Shown one piece after another: positions 46,751 through 58,936 of a DNA stretch of 64,000 bases. Position numbers and translations under genes: made by a program. Under the pieces are notes generated by a model. That model saw only the letters and a list, made by a program, of their open reading frames with translations. It searched no databases and was not told the origin of the DNA. The stretch is taken from positions 92,641,256 to 92,705,255 of the forward strand of contig OX235271.1 in the NCBI GenBank assembly GCA_944472155.2, given 5' to 3'. Within the stretch, counting starts at the first letter, position 1. Each line of letters opens with the position of its first letter. This DNA is from Trichobilharzia szidati. Its lineage: Eukaryota; Platyhelminthes; Trematoda; Strigeidida; Schistosomatidae.

Positions 46751-48180
46751 ATTAATGGTTTTTTGAATGATAGTCTGTCATTTTTTCCTCCCTTTATTTC
46801 TCTTCTAAGAGTAATAACTAGTTATAGAAGTTATTATTGCTATTATTATTATTGCTATTTTTCTGTTCAAAGTTGGTAACTATTTGCGAGCCGTCTTCTC
46901 AATATAGGGATTTCGATAATTAATTCCTCAAATGAGAACTTATGTACCGCAATTTGATTCAATGTGTGTAGAATTCCAGTTACAAGATTAGAAAAATGTA
47001 ATTCTGTTTATAGGGTTATTGTTCTTTCATGCCACAGGCTACGGGTTCGAATTGATTAGTTAGCAGAGTTCATGCTTCTAACATTATAGTTGGGCTAGCG
47101 CAGGAGGTGTGTCATTTTAACAGTTATACTTTTAATTTTTGAAATCACTATCTCTTGTCACGATTCCACAGGAATCAATTTTCTCCACGTGTTGACAAAG
47201 CAAATAATCTTACTAGGTGAAAATATTAACAGGTCGTCAAGTCTTCTAAATACTTGGGCTAGTAAATTAGCAATACTTGGTACATAATTCTCAACATTTA
47301 GATGAAAATACCATTTTCAGGATTATTCTGCTTTGTTATTAATGTACATGACAGTAATGAGTGAACTGGCTAAATGCATAAACCACCTGCTCTAGAAATT
47401 TCTTGATTCCTGGTGTTTTGATATTCAATGATACCTTGAGAGGAACAGAAAACACCTCATCAGCTTCTGACCTCTCACTCTGTTGGTGTTAGCACTGTTT
47501 CACCATATTTGTTCCGGCTGTTTTTACGTCTGCCTATAGGGTCACTGAAGAAGGTACTTTCGACTGGACAACATTCTTTACAGTACTCTAGGTCTAAAAT
47601 AGCCATTGAATTGCGTGAATGTTTTGTATACTTAGCTCGTCTTGTTTGCAATGGTCGCTTAGCTGATCTTTCTTAGAACTTGTAATTGATGGGATGTGCT
47701 TTCATAGTTGTGAAGGCGCTAACTACTTTTGATGAAGAAAACTAGTCCTGAACAAATCTTCGGTTGTTATGATGTGTGAATTTCTTAAAGTAAAATAAAT
47801 TATGAGAACATGAATTGGATCACTTTTCTGTTTGTTATAAACCTTAGTAACCTACTTTCACTTCATGAGGTAATCCTTGATACATATTTTGCTTTATTTT
47901 TTTGTGGACTTTTGACAGACAAATTGCACCTTTCCCAAGAGTGAGCGACAGATCTTCTTCAGGTCTAGTCGAGTGGGGAACTAAGGATGAGGCAGTTACC
48001 GCACTTGCACTGTGCAATCATCAGGCTATTCCTAACACCGAGGGTCGTTATCCATTTCTTCTGAAACTTTCGTTCTCCAGTTCTGCGGTCAATGATCGTG
48101 GTTTTCCGGGTTCAAAGAAAATGGGATCGTCAGCTCTAGGAAAGTCGGCTGCATCTGTTGATTCTAGCGAATATGAATAG
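40921..48180 (+). CDS. HNRNPL: hnRNP L/smooth-type RNA-binding protein, four RRMs
   Basis: Seven coding exons: 40921-41138, 41176-41422, 41456-41678, 41713-41968, 45886-46042, 46450-46691, 47919-48180. All have GT/AG ends and compatible phases, giving 534 codons plus TAG (human family members are about 540-590). RRM1 is at residues about 20-93 (VIHIRELPEHTLELDLL, GQALIEFDD). RRM2 is at about 115-200 (MVEFKSTDEARTAKRHL, NGADIYSGCCTLKVEFARPT). RRM3 is at about 298-372 (VIMVYNMNMDHMNCDRLFNL, CLYGNVVRIKFLR). RRM4 is at about 420-510 (TLHYWNCPPNYTADELRKLV, SSSGLVEW). The conserved NDQDSWDFENP follows RRM2. The product should be a nuclear pre-mRNA splicing regulator binding CA-rich RNA. ATG 40921 is preferred over the in-frame ATG at 40894 because it has purine -3 and G+4. 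Introns 1-3 are 37, 33 and 34 nt; the rest are 3,917, 407 and 1,227 nt. Confidence 0.93.
41969..45885 (+). other. Large intron 4 of the hnRNP L gene
   Basis: It separates the two halves of RRM3 (donor CG|GTAAGT, acceptor TTCTTTCAG|T). It holds a family X repeat at 44545-44880. The remaining 3.5 kb shows no recognised exon; frames at 42579-42887 (minus) and 43855-44100 (plus) have no recognisable product. Confidence 0.75.
44545..44880 (+). repeat. Interspersed repeat family X
   Basis: The youngest-looking copy with that at 19050. It shares CCAGTCAATGAAATCCACAA and the phrase SHVGRCRLPGWGPRDGKNQW in one frame. It sits in intron 4 of the hnRNP L gene. Confidence 0.65.
46715..46748. repeat. (AT)n microsatellite in intron 6
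   Basis: Seventeen AT units starting about 23 nt after the exon 6 donor at 46691. Confidence 0.95.
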
Positions 48181-49489
48181 TTTATTGGTATGTTAATTGT
48201 TTTTTGTATTTTTATCTCAATCTTAAACTTCTCATTTGCCCTGTTTGATATTTCGCCACTTCTGTTATCGCAGATTCCTGTTTATTTATTGTAATATTAT
48301 TTGGTAATTTCTCGTGGCGCCATGCTTTTACTAACTATTAGAAACCTCTTTATCTAGTGTGTGTTTAAAGCGTCTAGCCTTTCTCCCAATTTTCAAGTTT
48401 CACAACATTCTCTTGAGTAGCGCTGCATGCAATTCAGTAAGTTTAGAGTTCAACTGTGGTAAAAAACTTTGTAATTATTTCATCTTAAGCGTTGATAAGA
48501 ATGTTTTACGTATTCGAAGTGTAAAACCTTGAATTACAGCACTGTTTGCGAGACAGTCCACTGTGATTGATTTTAAGATGTGTTACTGGGAGTCTCCAAA
48601 CAATAACTGAAAACACCTTAGTATTTTCCATCAGATACTTTGTACTTATTCACACTTCTAAGGTCGCTAGGCCTCATGAATTGCCAACTCGTAGTTGCTT
48701 TAGGTGAATAATGTATATTATACAATCATTTTGTGTTCATGATTGGTTAGTTAATCACTATTCACATTGCCTTATTTTCGGCATACACGTGTAGTGAATT
48801 TCAGTGTACTAGCAGTGTATCTTGGAATTGTAAAACCACATATTCCCGTCCGTCGAAAGTATGGTTTTCTTTGTGCACTCTGTAAATTGTCTCACCTTTA
48901 TCGTAATATTTTGAATGGGGAATTGTTCATGACATTCATAATTTTACTTTCATCTACGAATAATCACATAGTGACCTCATTGAACATTTATTTGTGCATG
49001 CTAACAGTGCGACTTTTGTGTGTACTTCTAAAACGTATAATGCGTTTAGTGATTGTGTTGTGGCATATGCGTATGATGATGCATTAGTTTTATTCTTGTT
49101 GTATAGTTTCAACATCATTATATTCCAGAAATCCATGACTTATCTTCTTCACTGAACAAAGCTATTTGTATTATAATTAGGTTGTTATATAGCGTAGAAT
49201 TTACTAATTACAAAATGGCAGCTTCTCTGAGGTCCGTGATTACTGATCTGAGCCGTCTAGGAGACTGCGCACTCCCTGGCTGGAGGCTTTTACGAAGCAA
49301 GATGCATGATTAAACATTGATGCTAATATATCAGAATTTTAAACGTACTATTAACTAGCTTTCAGCCTTCATTTTGTCCATTTTTCTCCTTTCTTGTTTC
49401 TTTTTGTGATAAATTTGCGTAAAAGTCTCACTAGAAAATATTAAAAGTAAGGTGTAAACAGACTTTGAGTTTATTTACTAGGTTAACTG
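48181..49489 (+). other. 3' flank of the hnRNP L gene
   Basis: A donor-like GTATGT eight bases after the stop could start a 3' UTR intron. No polyadenylation site could be chosen with confidence. The frame at 48767-49087 has no recognisable product. Confidence 0.3.
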
Positions 49490-50300
49490 TAGTCCTCAAC
49501 ACTTACATTTTGTCTTACTGAGTTTTCAACGTAGAAATTTTCACAAAAGCGGAGCATTTCAATTTGCCACACTCCATATAGCGCACATATGTAGAGAAAA
49601 AGAAAAAAAATCAAAAGGACTGATAAACGGAAATGTATTGAGGGGGAAAGGATAGTTACATGGAGAATTATTAGAGTTAGGTAAATCTAGTAGTTCACAG
49701 AGTGCATACATCTGTGTTATTGAGAACAATTTCTGGACATATTACAAACAGCCTCCAACCGTTGTCTCCTAGCATCTCAGCAACAGCAGCTAGACAGTTT
49801 ACACCCTCCTACATGGTTTAAGTCGGCAGTCAAAGACTTCCTGGATTAAGTCCACGTTTGGACTTAACCACCCGTTAATTTTTCCAACCTATGCCTATAT
49901 CAGCTAAAATTTGTCGATGAGGAATGCTGTGGTTTGATATGTATCCTAGTCATCTCAATCTATACAGGTTGACAGCCGCCTCATAGATTTGTTTTCCGTC
50001 CTTGCCTTACACTACGCTAACCTCATTAATACTATATGGTATCAGTTAACATCGGGAGGTGAATAAAAACGTTAACACTTGTAGTCGAAGACAGTTAACC
50101 CCTTCGCGTTTTCCTTTCCAAATAGCTACGCTTCGCGACCGTAAAGAAGGACAGAGCGAAGTGTGCAATGTACGTCCTTTGATCTATAGCCGGATGTCAC
50201 TTCTGCGCCAGGGATGGCGCCACTAAACCCCTTATATCTGAACTGAGATTTTGTCAACAGTCAAGTCCACTAGGGTTGATTTATCACACTATGTCAAGCT
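49490..50300 (-). repeat. Interspersed repeat family X, long copy
   Basis: Minus-strand copy with both the 3' block (CACCCTCCTACATGG, AGACTTCCTGGATTAAG on the plus strand) and the 5' block (TTTGATCTATAGCCGGATGT, GCGCCAGGGATGGCGCC), making it the longest copy here, about 0.8 kb. Confidence 0.6.
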
Positions 50301-53300
50301 TAGAGTGTTAAAAGTAACCAATTCTTATAACCGTCGAAAGACAGGGATCACCGGATGGTCTATTCGCCCAGCGTAACCTTCGCATAGTTAAGTATAACTT
50401 ACTCAATCTTCCCTGTCAAATATAACTCCTGTGTTAATAACCTTGTTTTTAAAATAATTTTCCTATCTGTAGCTTTGTTTATTTGTTTCTTAAAGCATTT
50501 TTTCCAATTTACAAACTGACTAGTTTGTTAGTAGAATATATACTTATTTTTATCAACAGTGTACTGCAGTTGACTGGTAACAATTGAACGGCTGGTGAGC
50601 TCGTAAGACAAGTGATACTACAGTGTGGACGAGTGATACGTATTTACGAGAACTTGTTGAAACCTGCATACATGTGATCGTATTTCTCATTCACCGGACA
50701 TATAACTTCACTAGGTCAGTTAGTGATGATGAACAATAAAGCATATCAGTAGCTGTTGTCATAATCATCATGAAGTGGGGTTTTTCGATTTTTTGAAAGT
50801 CGAATATATGAAATCAATAATGGATAGTGCGTGCACATGACTTGCCACTATATTCTATCAGTTTCGACTGAAAACTGGACTGGTCTTCGGTCGCTTTGAT
50901 TCATGTGCTGAAATATTCTGGTTTACAAAATTGAAAGTTATATTACTGTTTAGTTTGACAATTGTTTATTTAACAGAATATGTTCACGTTTTCATATTCA
51001 CATGTTTTCACATTCTGTTTCTCTGAGTTTAAATAATTCCGTTTAGAGTGATTTTTATTTCAGTGAATTTGTTTTATTGAAGCTTTTAATTTCTATAAAA
51101 TTTTAACGTTAGTCGTCAATATTTCGTTGGGTTTGAATCCCCTCTTTATGTAAACTAATGTGCGTGATCAGACTTATTCTTTGTTAGTGCAACAAAGTGT
51201 GCGAAAAATCAAGTAATAAAACGATCCCAAATGTAATACAAGAGAACCATGTTACGTTACTATATGTAGACAATAAATTCACTGAGTTGTAAATCACAAA
51301 AAAAAATGTTGAATTTATCAAATTCAAGATTTTTACAAACTTGTTGATGACAAAACATAAAATAAACCTTTATTCTTATCATATACAGTACACACAAATG
51401 TGCAATTACCCTGCAGATTTAATATTCACTCAACTGTTTTCGTAAATCCATCGTATGAATATAAGGCAATCAGATTCTGTAATGTGATTTCCAATGTACA
51501 CAGATAACTACATTTATTAAGAATCTGTAGGCCTTTTAGTATTGTTATACATCACTGGTTGAAGGTAATGTGGGATTTGATTCTTTTTTGTATTAACTAC
51601 TTGTCAAATTTCTTATTATCGTGTTGCTGTATGTATATCAGGGCTTGTTTGCTGTTGTTAGTATACTTTAGTCTTCCCTTCAAGGTATGACAGTCACCGT
51701 TAATGCGATTAACAACTGCAGATTATTCCTAGTTTTGAGGTTGAGTATAATAAATACTTTTAGTGGCTGAAATTATTTTTCAGTCACTAACAATATTCTT
51801 TGTTACACACTCATCCTAATTGTGAACGGTGTTTAATCAGAGCTTCTGTTTAAGGTTTTTGAAGTGTAGTATGCTAGTATAACACTATTAAAGTAACTCA
51901 GGTTTCCTTATAGTCTTGTTATTTCAGTCTTAGTGTTTAAGATGCTTTGGCTTTCCTAGGATAGGTGATTTTCCTCATTTTACTAATGACAAAATTCCAC
52001 CAAATCTTATAGTGTCCAATATTTTGATTACATTTTGATGAAATTATTTTAATACTCATTCAATGTTCACATTGCTATACATAACTCGCAAATCATTTAT
52101 TGTTACTTCATGGTCAACTAACATTCCAAAATACTTTACAAGCTAAAAAATATCCATGCTCTAATTGTTCATTGTTTCCTCATCAGACTGTTGGTTGAAA
52201 ATAACAAAAGAACACAGCATTTGTTACCAAACCTAGCATCATATACCCCATATGGTGATTCCTGTGGCACATCAGTCAACGCAATCGCACTTTCCATTCA
52301 ATCTATAACATAATCGCATATTGAAGCTGAACAATCACACAACAATTCGCAACGTAAATCCAATTCAATTTATGCATATTGCCATCTTATTCATTATTTG
52401 TTAAAAAAAATTAGTCTTCGCGTATGATATACATCCTAGACATATTGTAATTGGTGTGTCTATCTTTCTATCTATTGCTTGCTTGAATGCTTTAACTTAT
52501 TCATAACTGTTATCTATAATTATGATGGCATTTTGTCGCAATATATTCTTGATGCTAACCGTTTTTTGCTGAGCTAATTCTCCGGTGTGATTGTCTGTGT
52601 ATGTTTGTGCGTGTTTTGCCGTTAATGTGTTTACACAATATCCATCTGCATGTCATTTTTGCATTTGGTATTTATGAACAGCTATTTTTGGGGTGTTGTC
52701 TATTCTGGGTGTGTATTCCCGTAGGTTGTTTGTAAGTTTTCGTCTAACTCAGTCTGTCTCATTGTATGTATTTCTTTTGTGGCTGTCATTAATTTAAACA
52801 ACCAGAACAATCTCGTTTGATGATTTTCTTCATTCTTCTTCCTTTAATCAACAGTCTCAAACATTTTAATTAGTGCATTTAAAACTAACAGTATCTAATC
52901 ACTGCGTTCCTGTCACAAATTCAAGCTGAAATAAAAAATTAAAACTACTATATGAGTAATCAATTAAAAAACCGACTTACATCTTGTTTCCTTAATGTGA
53001 CAATTGTTGAAATAAGTGGAAAGTAGTAGAATTGAAGAGAAAATATGTATTTCCAAGTGAAGACAGATTAGAACCCAATAGTTTTCCGAAATTCAAGGCG
53101 ACTTCATGTTATGTGTGTTTCTGATCATGAAGCTTATTTCCGTTTTGTTTTGTAGTCACAGCAAGTCAACACTAGTCGATTAGTTTGCATTAGACTATTC
53201 CAATTGATGGGTAGTCACTTGTTTAATCCTCCACGTCAACTGATCGACAAATTCTGTATCACACTAGTGCAAACATTTCATTTCGCCAATAAAAGTTTAT

Positions 53301-56300
53301 TAACTATACACTTTCAATTATAAAGTTAATATTTTCCAACTGTGTTTACATTACAGTAAATTTGCAAGTGTTGCATTTCATATTCACATTTCAGCGTACG
53401 CAAACACATGACATTTTGTCTATCCAACCGAACAGATGTGCAACAGTCTTAATGGTATAAATAATTAACACTTTCACAGTTGTTTTTTTCCCACTGTTAA
53501 ATATGCAATTTTTGTTCGTATTCTTAGGTATTCATTTGCATATCTAATCGAAATTTAAACTGTGCATTTATTAAATATTTTTCATTTTACCTGCTTATTT
53601 TGATGTCAGCAAATACTTTGGACAAATCACTGTATCACAGTAATTCGTAAAAGTGATATAAACGACGAGATTACCGATTATTGTTAAATCTTTTCCTAGA
53701 TCTATTTGCACTAGGTCTTTTCTTCCGAGAGTTTTCGCTTCACAAAAGCAAGGACGACGGCAAAACCAAATTGTATAATTTGTCTACGGCTTACTTTATC
53801 CTGTGATATATGTAGGCATAAATTCTTGTTTTGGTGTGATCGTTAGTGTACTCATCTAATTTTGTGTGTAATATCCCCTGTAAGAGTTTCTTCGCATTGT
53901 TGAGTTACATAGAAACTTGTTTTATTATCATCATGGGCATTTCACTATAACTGTCATGTCCATTTTAGTTATACTTTTGTTGTGTTGACAGCGAGCTTTA
54001 AAGCCTGGCAGAGCTGCGTTAAAAATATCGACGATGATTAAAAAAACAGCTGAATTAGTCTCGCTTCAGACACATGTTTAATTAATATCACATTTTTTTG
54101 GAATCTGGTGGATTCCACTGTTGGTCACCATCAATCAAAATAGTTTGACGTTGATCCTTGGACATCGTGGAAGCGTCCTTCCTAGGAACCAGCATGACAA
54201 CAAAGATAAAGCATTTCGGTTGAACATAACCAATCAACGGTAATTGCAAATTAAACTAAAAACGAATAGCAGGACAATTTTCGCTTATTGAAACTGGCTA
54301 CAGTCATGGTTCATAAAGAGCTAAACATTGGTCGGTTATAAAGCCATGCTGAAATAAATTAGTATTGTGTATTACACATATGAAGGGTTTTTCTATTATC
54401 TGTTTAAATGTAGCTAAGTTAAATAGAAACGGGAGCTTTAGACGTATATTATTAGGGATCGAATGAACTGTGTGGTAGGGGTGGTTTTGTGTTCATTTTA
54501 TTGCGCTTGAAGTATGCTTAGTTGTTGAAGTTGGTAGCATATATCAAGTCCCACTGTCTCACGTTAACACAAGTAAAATGATGTTACAATATGTTGGTAT
54601 ATTGTTCTGTGTGGCATTTATTCCTAGGTATATTGATGAAGCAAACTATGATCGCTACACGTTATTAGAGAGGTTCCATATATGCCTTAATTGAATACAT
54701 TTTTTTACCTGTTGAAATGCTGTTTTTTCATTCCTGAATTCATTGTATTTGAAAGTGGTGGTTCTTCCAATTGTTATTCAGAAAGTAGATTTTCGTCAAC
54801 CAAAATTATGATCTATCTTCGATGTACGGTCTCATTTTTGTTTTTTTGAAATGTGTACGTATGATATGGGAAATCATCAGAGGATAAATAGCGATGGTTG
54901 CAATACGTTGCTTCGTGATTAGCACTATTTAGTATTAAATGCGATTAAGGTGTCCATTTCGTAGAGGGGAGAAGTATTATAATTTGGCTGTGGAGTTGTT
55001 TATCAGAGGTTGTATTTATTTTTGCTTAGCTTACACCTCAATATCATAGCGTTAGTGGTGTTCTGTGAAATAAACCCATTCAATGATATGTGTAGAACTC
55101 AGTTACTCAAAACGAAATTATTATATTAGAGGGTACGAATGACATTTGTTAAAGTATGTTCGGTTACTCAGACTGAAGTGAAGCTGGACTCGAACCCTAG
55201 CCCTAAGTGAATGAACCACATCACTCGCATGAGTCGAGAGTAGGTAAACTTGAGCAAATTAGAAAGGTACATTTACACTACGACTTGTTAGTGCATACAC
55301 TAGTTATTGTTTATTTCATTTTGCTGCCGCATACCTTTGTGCCTATGCTGCACAGTGTGTAGCGAAGTGTACACGTGATACGAAGACTTGAGCGTAGCCG
55401 TTTTCATTTCATGTATGGTTGTTGTTGTTGTAAGTTTAATTTTCGATCACAGATTTTTCTGTATTGATGCGTAAACGAATGCATTTTTCTTGCTTCAGTG
55501 ATGGTTGGACCCAAGCTGAAAGTTTTAAAATCCTATTTTGCTACTATATTATTATTCCATTCGTTCATTCACGCGGTTTTTGTTTTTATACCACTTTTTA
55601 ATTTGCCTAATGGGATAATTCTTTTTCTTATATGGTGATAATTTCTTGAGTGGCGGTCGGATCAAGAGGGTAACCGTTGGCAACAAAGCTAGTCCTCTGT
55701 ATCAGCATAATTTATTTGACGTAGTTACTTTGTCATGCGGATACGTTTTATGCTGGATTATTAAACGGTTGCTTCGGTAGGAATGTTCAGCGGCAATAAT
55801 TCACGTAGTACTAGATGAACATGTTCCATTTAATTTTGATTTATTCTGAATTAAATCATCTTATATGCTAGAACTATTATCAAATGACTTGATATTGTGG
55901 TCGATATATGTGCATCACTGTTGGATTTTGATTTTTTACTCGTCGTATTTTGAATGCTTAATTATTTTCCTTAAGCAAAGTGTATTTAGGTATTTCCCGT
56001 CATATTTATCGTTCTCGTAATCGCGTAATCAGTAAAAATCTTACCCTACATTAGAGACTGATGCATTCTAAGTAAACTGCCAACATTGATTGCCATATTG
56101 TGTCTATTTTAGTCTTTTGAAGGCGATTCAGCATTGTGGTACATGGTTCTACCATACCTATGTAAATAAATCGCTTCTGCTACTGCTACTCTCCCCAAGA
56201 AGTAGGCTACTAAGGGTCCTTCGATGATGTGCTGCCTTATTACACTTAGTGTACGTTGGCGATGTAAGAGCGACAGTTGTTTAAGTTTCTATACCTTCTA

Positions 56301-57384
56301 ATTTGTTATTGTAGTCATGTTACATTTTTGCTAAGGTTTCGGTAATCATTGCGTTATTTGATTAATTCCTACTGGAATTATAAACTTAAATTTGTGTCAC
56401 TTAGATCATAGAAGTATTGGCTGAACTTAATTTAAGTAAGGTTCACAAGTTTAGGCATGGTCGCGCAGTTTTTCTTTAATTTCATGTTGTTAAGTCATTT
56501 TCAAGTTAGTCGTGTAGCTCGCGCCTGAATCGAAGCAAGTATGCGGTCATAGTGTACTATGATATAAAAGTGTAACCATAATAATTCTGATATGAATAAT
56601 TTTTACGATAGCTTCCTAGTTCCTACGTTTATCTCATATTCTCTCTAATAATGGCCACATTTACTAAGTGGTCTACCCTTTGAATTAGTGGATTTTCACT
56701 GAAAATCGCTAGTGCCACTGAATGAGATATCGCCACCTACTGCCCCAACAACGCAGCACATTTTATGCATACAGATTTGCGATATTCAAAAACGAAGTTA
56801 GTTCTAGCTATCTATTTAAGCCTGTACGAGTAAGGTAAAGGGAAAGAACTTATCAGAAATCAGATTTCCCTTTATGTAAATAAATGGCTAGTGTTAACTA
56901 GTTTCATTTTAACTATATTAATGTTTAAATCGCATAAATAAGTTTCGGTAGTTTTCAAGTGTGTTCGATACGAAAAAGCAGTAGGTAACTCGGCTGAAGA
57001 CCAATTATTAATTACTCACTGATTCAGTCCTCATCGACCCATGGAGCAGAAGAGAGAATCCTCCGAGAACAATAGACATTTATTTTTTTTAAATACGTTA
57101 TCCGCTCCCTAGAGAGTCAATAAATAACTAATATAATTGGTTGCTTAAATTCGGGCTTGATGGTCGTCCAGTTGTATAAAAAGTATTCTGTCTCGATCCG
57201 ACGGTTTAAATTTGTTCAGGTTGGTTTTGGGATTATGGAGAAATAAGATGCATAGAATATCTAAATGCAAGGCGAATGTTTTCTGAAACAGAAATGGAGT
57301 GTAAAAAATCGCAAAATAAACACATCTGAAAAGAATGTTAGCAGTATTTACGAGGCGAATCCAACTAATCTCAATGTTGATTTC
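50301..57384. other. Long unassigned T-rich region
   Basis: Seven kilobases without a supported exon or large recognised repeat. The plus strand is conspicuously T-rich, like the introns and 3' flank of the hnRNP L gene. A weak tRNA-like head (B-box GGGTTCGAGTCC on the minus strand) lies near 55185-55240. It may be 3' UTR, an intron of an unseen gene, or intergenic. Confidence 0.35.
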
Positions 57385-57545
57385 GTCACGGGCCAACATC
57401 AGTTAGAGATAATTGAAAACCGAGGAGTGCTAGGCAGTCGTTTCGCTCAAGTTTGGGATTCTTCATCATTGTACACCCGAAAATTCACCAGGAATCGTCC
57501 CCGGCACCTTCAGATTACGACACCATGGTCGTCGACTACTCGTGC
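57385..57545 (-). mobile_element. Sm-alpha-like hammerhead repeat, 3' end
   Basis: The minus strand carries GATGAAGAATCCCAAAC, then GAGCGAAAC (degenerate hammerhead core at about 57437-57475), CACTCCTCGG and TCTCTAACTGATG. It interrupts or abuts the minus-strand PLE upstream of it. Confidence 0.55.
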
Positions 57546-57755
57546 ATTTGGGTCGGAATTCAGTTTTGTTGTCTGATTCTTCTCTGGTGAATTTGATGTC
57601 TTCAAATATGTTGTTGATTAATTTTTGGGTGTATTCCAGATCATTTCCTTAAATTATTACGAATGTATTATCAGCATAACGTGCCCAGATATTTGGTGTG
57701 GTTACGAGTAGAACTCTTTAAATATTCCCATTTATAATATTAGAACAGGACATAT

Positions 57756-57793
57756 AAGCGAACAATATTGTTTTCAATTAGATCTTCAGGCTT
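57756..57793 (-). ncRNA. Hammerhead-like motif, left arm
   Basis: Minus strand: stem I AAGC/GCTT, core CTGAAGA, GAAA, stem III AACAATATTGTT. It is three bases shorter in the helix II region than its twin at 57823-57863. Confidence 0.55.
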
Positions 57794-57822
57794 TACTCTA
57801 ATTTACATATAAAATTAGAGTA

Positions 57823-57863
57823 AAGCCTGAAGAAGATCTAATTGAAAACAATATTGTTCGCTT
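57823..57863 (+). ncRNA. Hammerhead-like motif, right arm
   Basis: It is identical across the motif to 22599-22639: stem I AAGC/GCTT, CTGAAGA (57827-57833), GAAA (57844-57847), palindromic stem III and cleavage base C57859. Confidence 0.6.
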
Positions 57864-58936
57864 ATATGTCCTGTTCTAATACGAGTAGAACTATCAGTTC
57901 TAATGCTTGCATAGCAGCTTCAGCTATTATTCTTAATATGTGGGTGTTCCTTTTATCTGTTAGTATATCTGATATCTGATTAATGTGAAATATGTTGTTT
58001 GAGTTCCATCCAAGTTGAAGATTGCGTTTTTGTGTTCATCGCTATAGAGTAATTGTTAGTTTCTGTCCAACTGAAGCTTGTAATGCTGTGACGTCAGAGG
58101 TCATCTGAATGTTTCTGACTTTTCCTAAAAAATGGGGTTGGTTAATTATTGCAGTGGTCGCATGTTTCTGTTGGGTATTTTAATTTTTTTTTCAAGTTTT
58201 TTGATGATCCTGGTAGCAAAATGATGAGTTGTTTGGTTTGTGTAGTTTCAGTGTACGGTAAAATCGTGGTAAAACAGGTCTGTTAAATTTTTCATCCTGC
58301 ATTGATCTTGTTTTGCTATTTGTCCTGATATCTTTGGTCTATATAGTGTTATTTTGATTTCATCATCTAATCGTTTGTGTTATGTTTTTCATCAGCTGTT
58401 GATATACATTATTATCTTTAACTAAATCATCTGCTTTCTCTGCGTAGTCTTCTGTGTCCAATATTACTGTTGTTCTTCCCTTATCAGCTGTTAGTATAAC
58501 TGTCTTTTCTCTTCTTCAATGTATTTTCCTCTTGAGTGTTGAGCATTATATTTTTTCTGTTTGGTCATGGGTATGATACATTGATGTAGTTCTTGTTGTA
58601 CTTCCTCCTTTATTTTTGATGATTCTAAGGAACCACAGAAATCTGTTTTTTTATGCTTCACCAGTATTGTAGTCCAGTTCTTTCTATATTTCATAGTGGT
58701 TGTTTCGATAAGTTCACTAAGTAATCATTCAGCGTTTCTCCAGATGGTTGTTTAGTAATTTCAGCTTATTTTGCTTTGAAGACAACTTGCCTTCGTCCTT
58801 TGTGTCATGCGCTTAATATTTTGATGGCAGTCTTCAACGTTTGTGAAGAAATCTTTGTAACAACTTCATAAATTCGAACGAATTGACTTTATCAATAAGC
58901 ATCTCTAGTGGGAAGTACCGATGTCTGAATATATAT

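Larger units (their letters stand above)
57703..57892. mobile_element. Palindromic PLE terminal-repeat insertion with 13-bp TSD
   Basis: tacgagtagaact flanks the insert at 57703-57715 and 57880-57892. Arms are 57739-57804 and 57812-57880, with a 7-nt spacer. A 23-nt extension (57716-57738) sits on the left only. The sequence equals the 3' end of the PLE at 22588-22683. The insert splits the RT frame of the host PLE and removing it restores colinearity, so it is a bona fide insertion. Confidence 0.85.
57550..58930 (-). mobile_element. Penelope-like element reverse transcriptase, interrupted
   Basis: The minus strand reads WTTILVKHKKTDFCGSLESS, then LILTADKGRTTVILDTEDYA (the PLE hallmark near 58460-58500), RPVLPRFYRTLKLHKPN, and AEAAMQALELIVLLV followed, across an insertion, by TPNIWARYADNTFVII (the RT catalytic box as Y-A-D-N). 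Stops and frameshifts are present. A palindromic element is inserted at 57703-57892. Confidence 0.8.
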
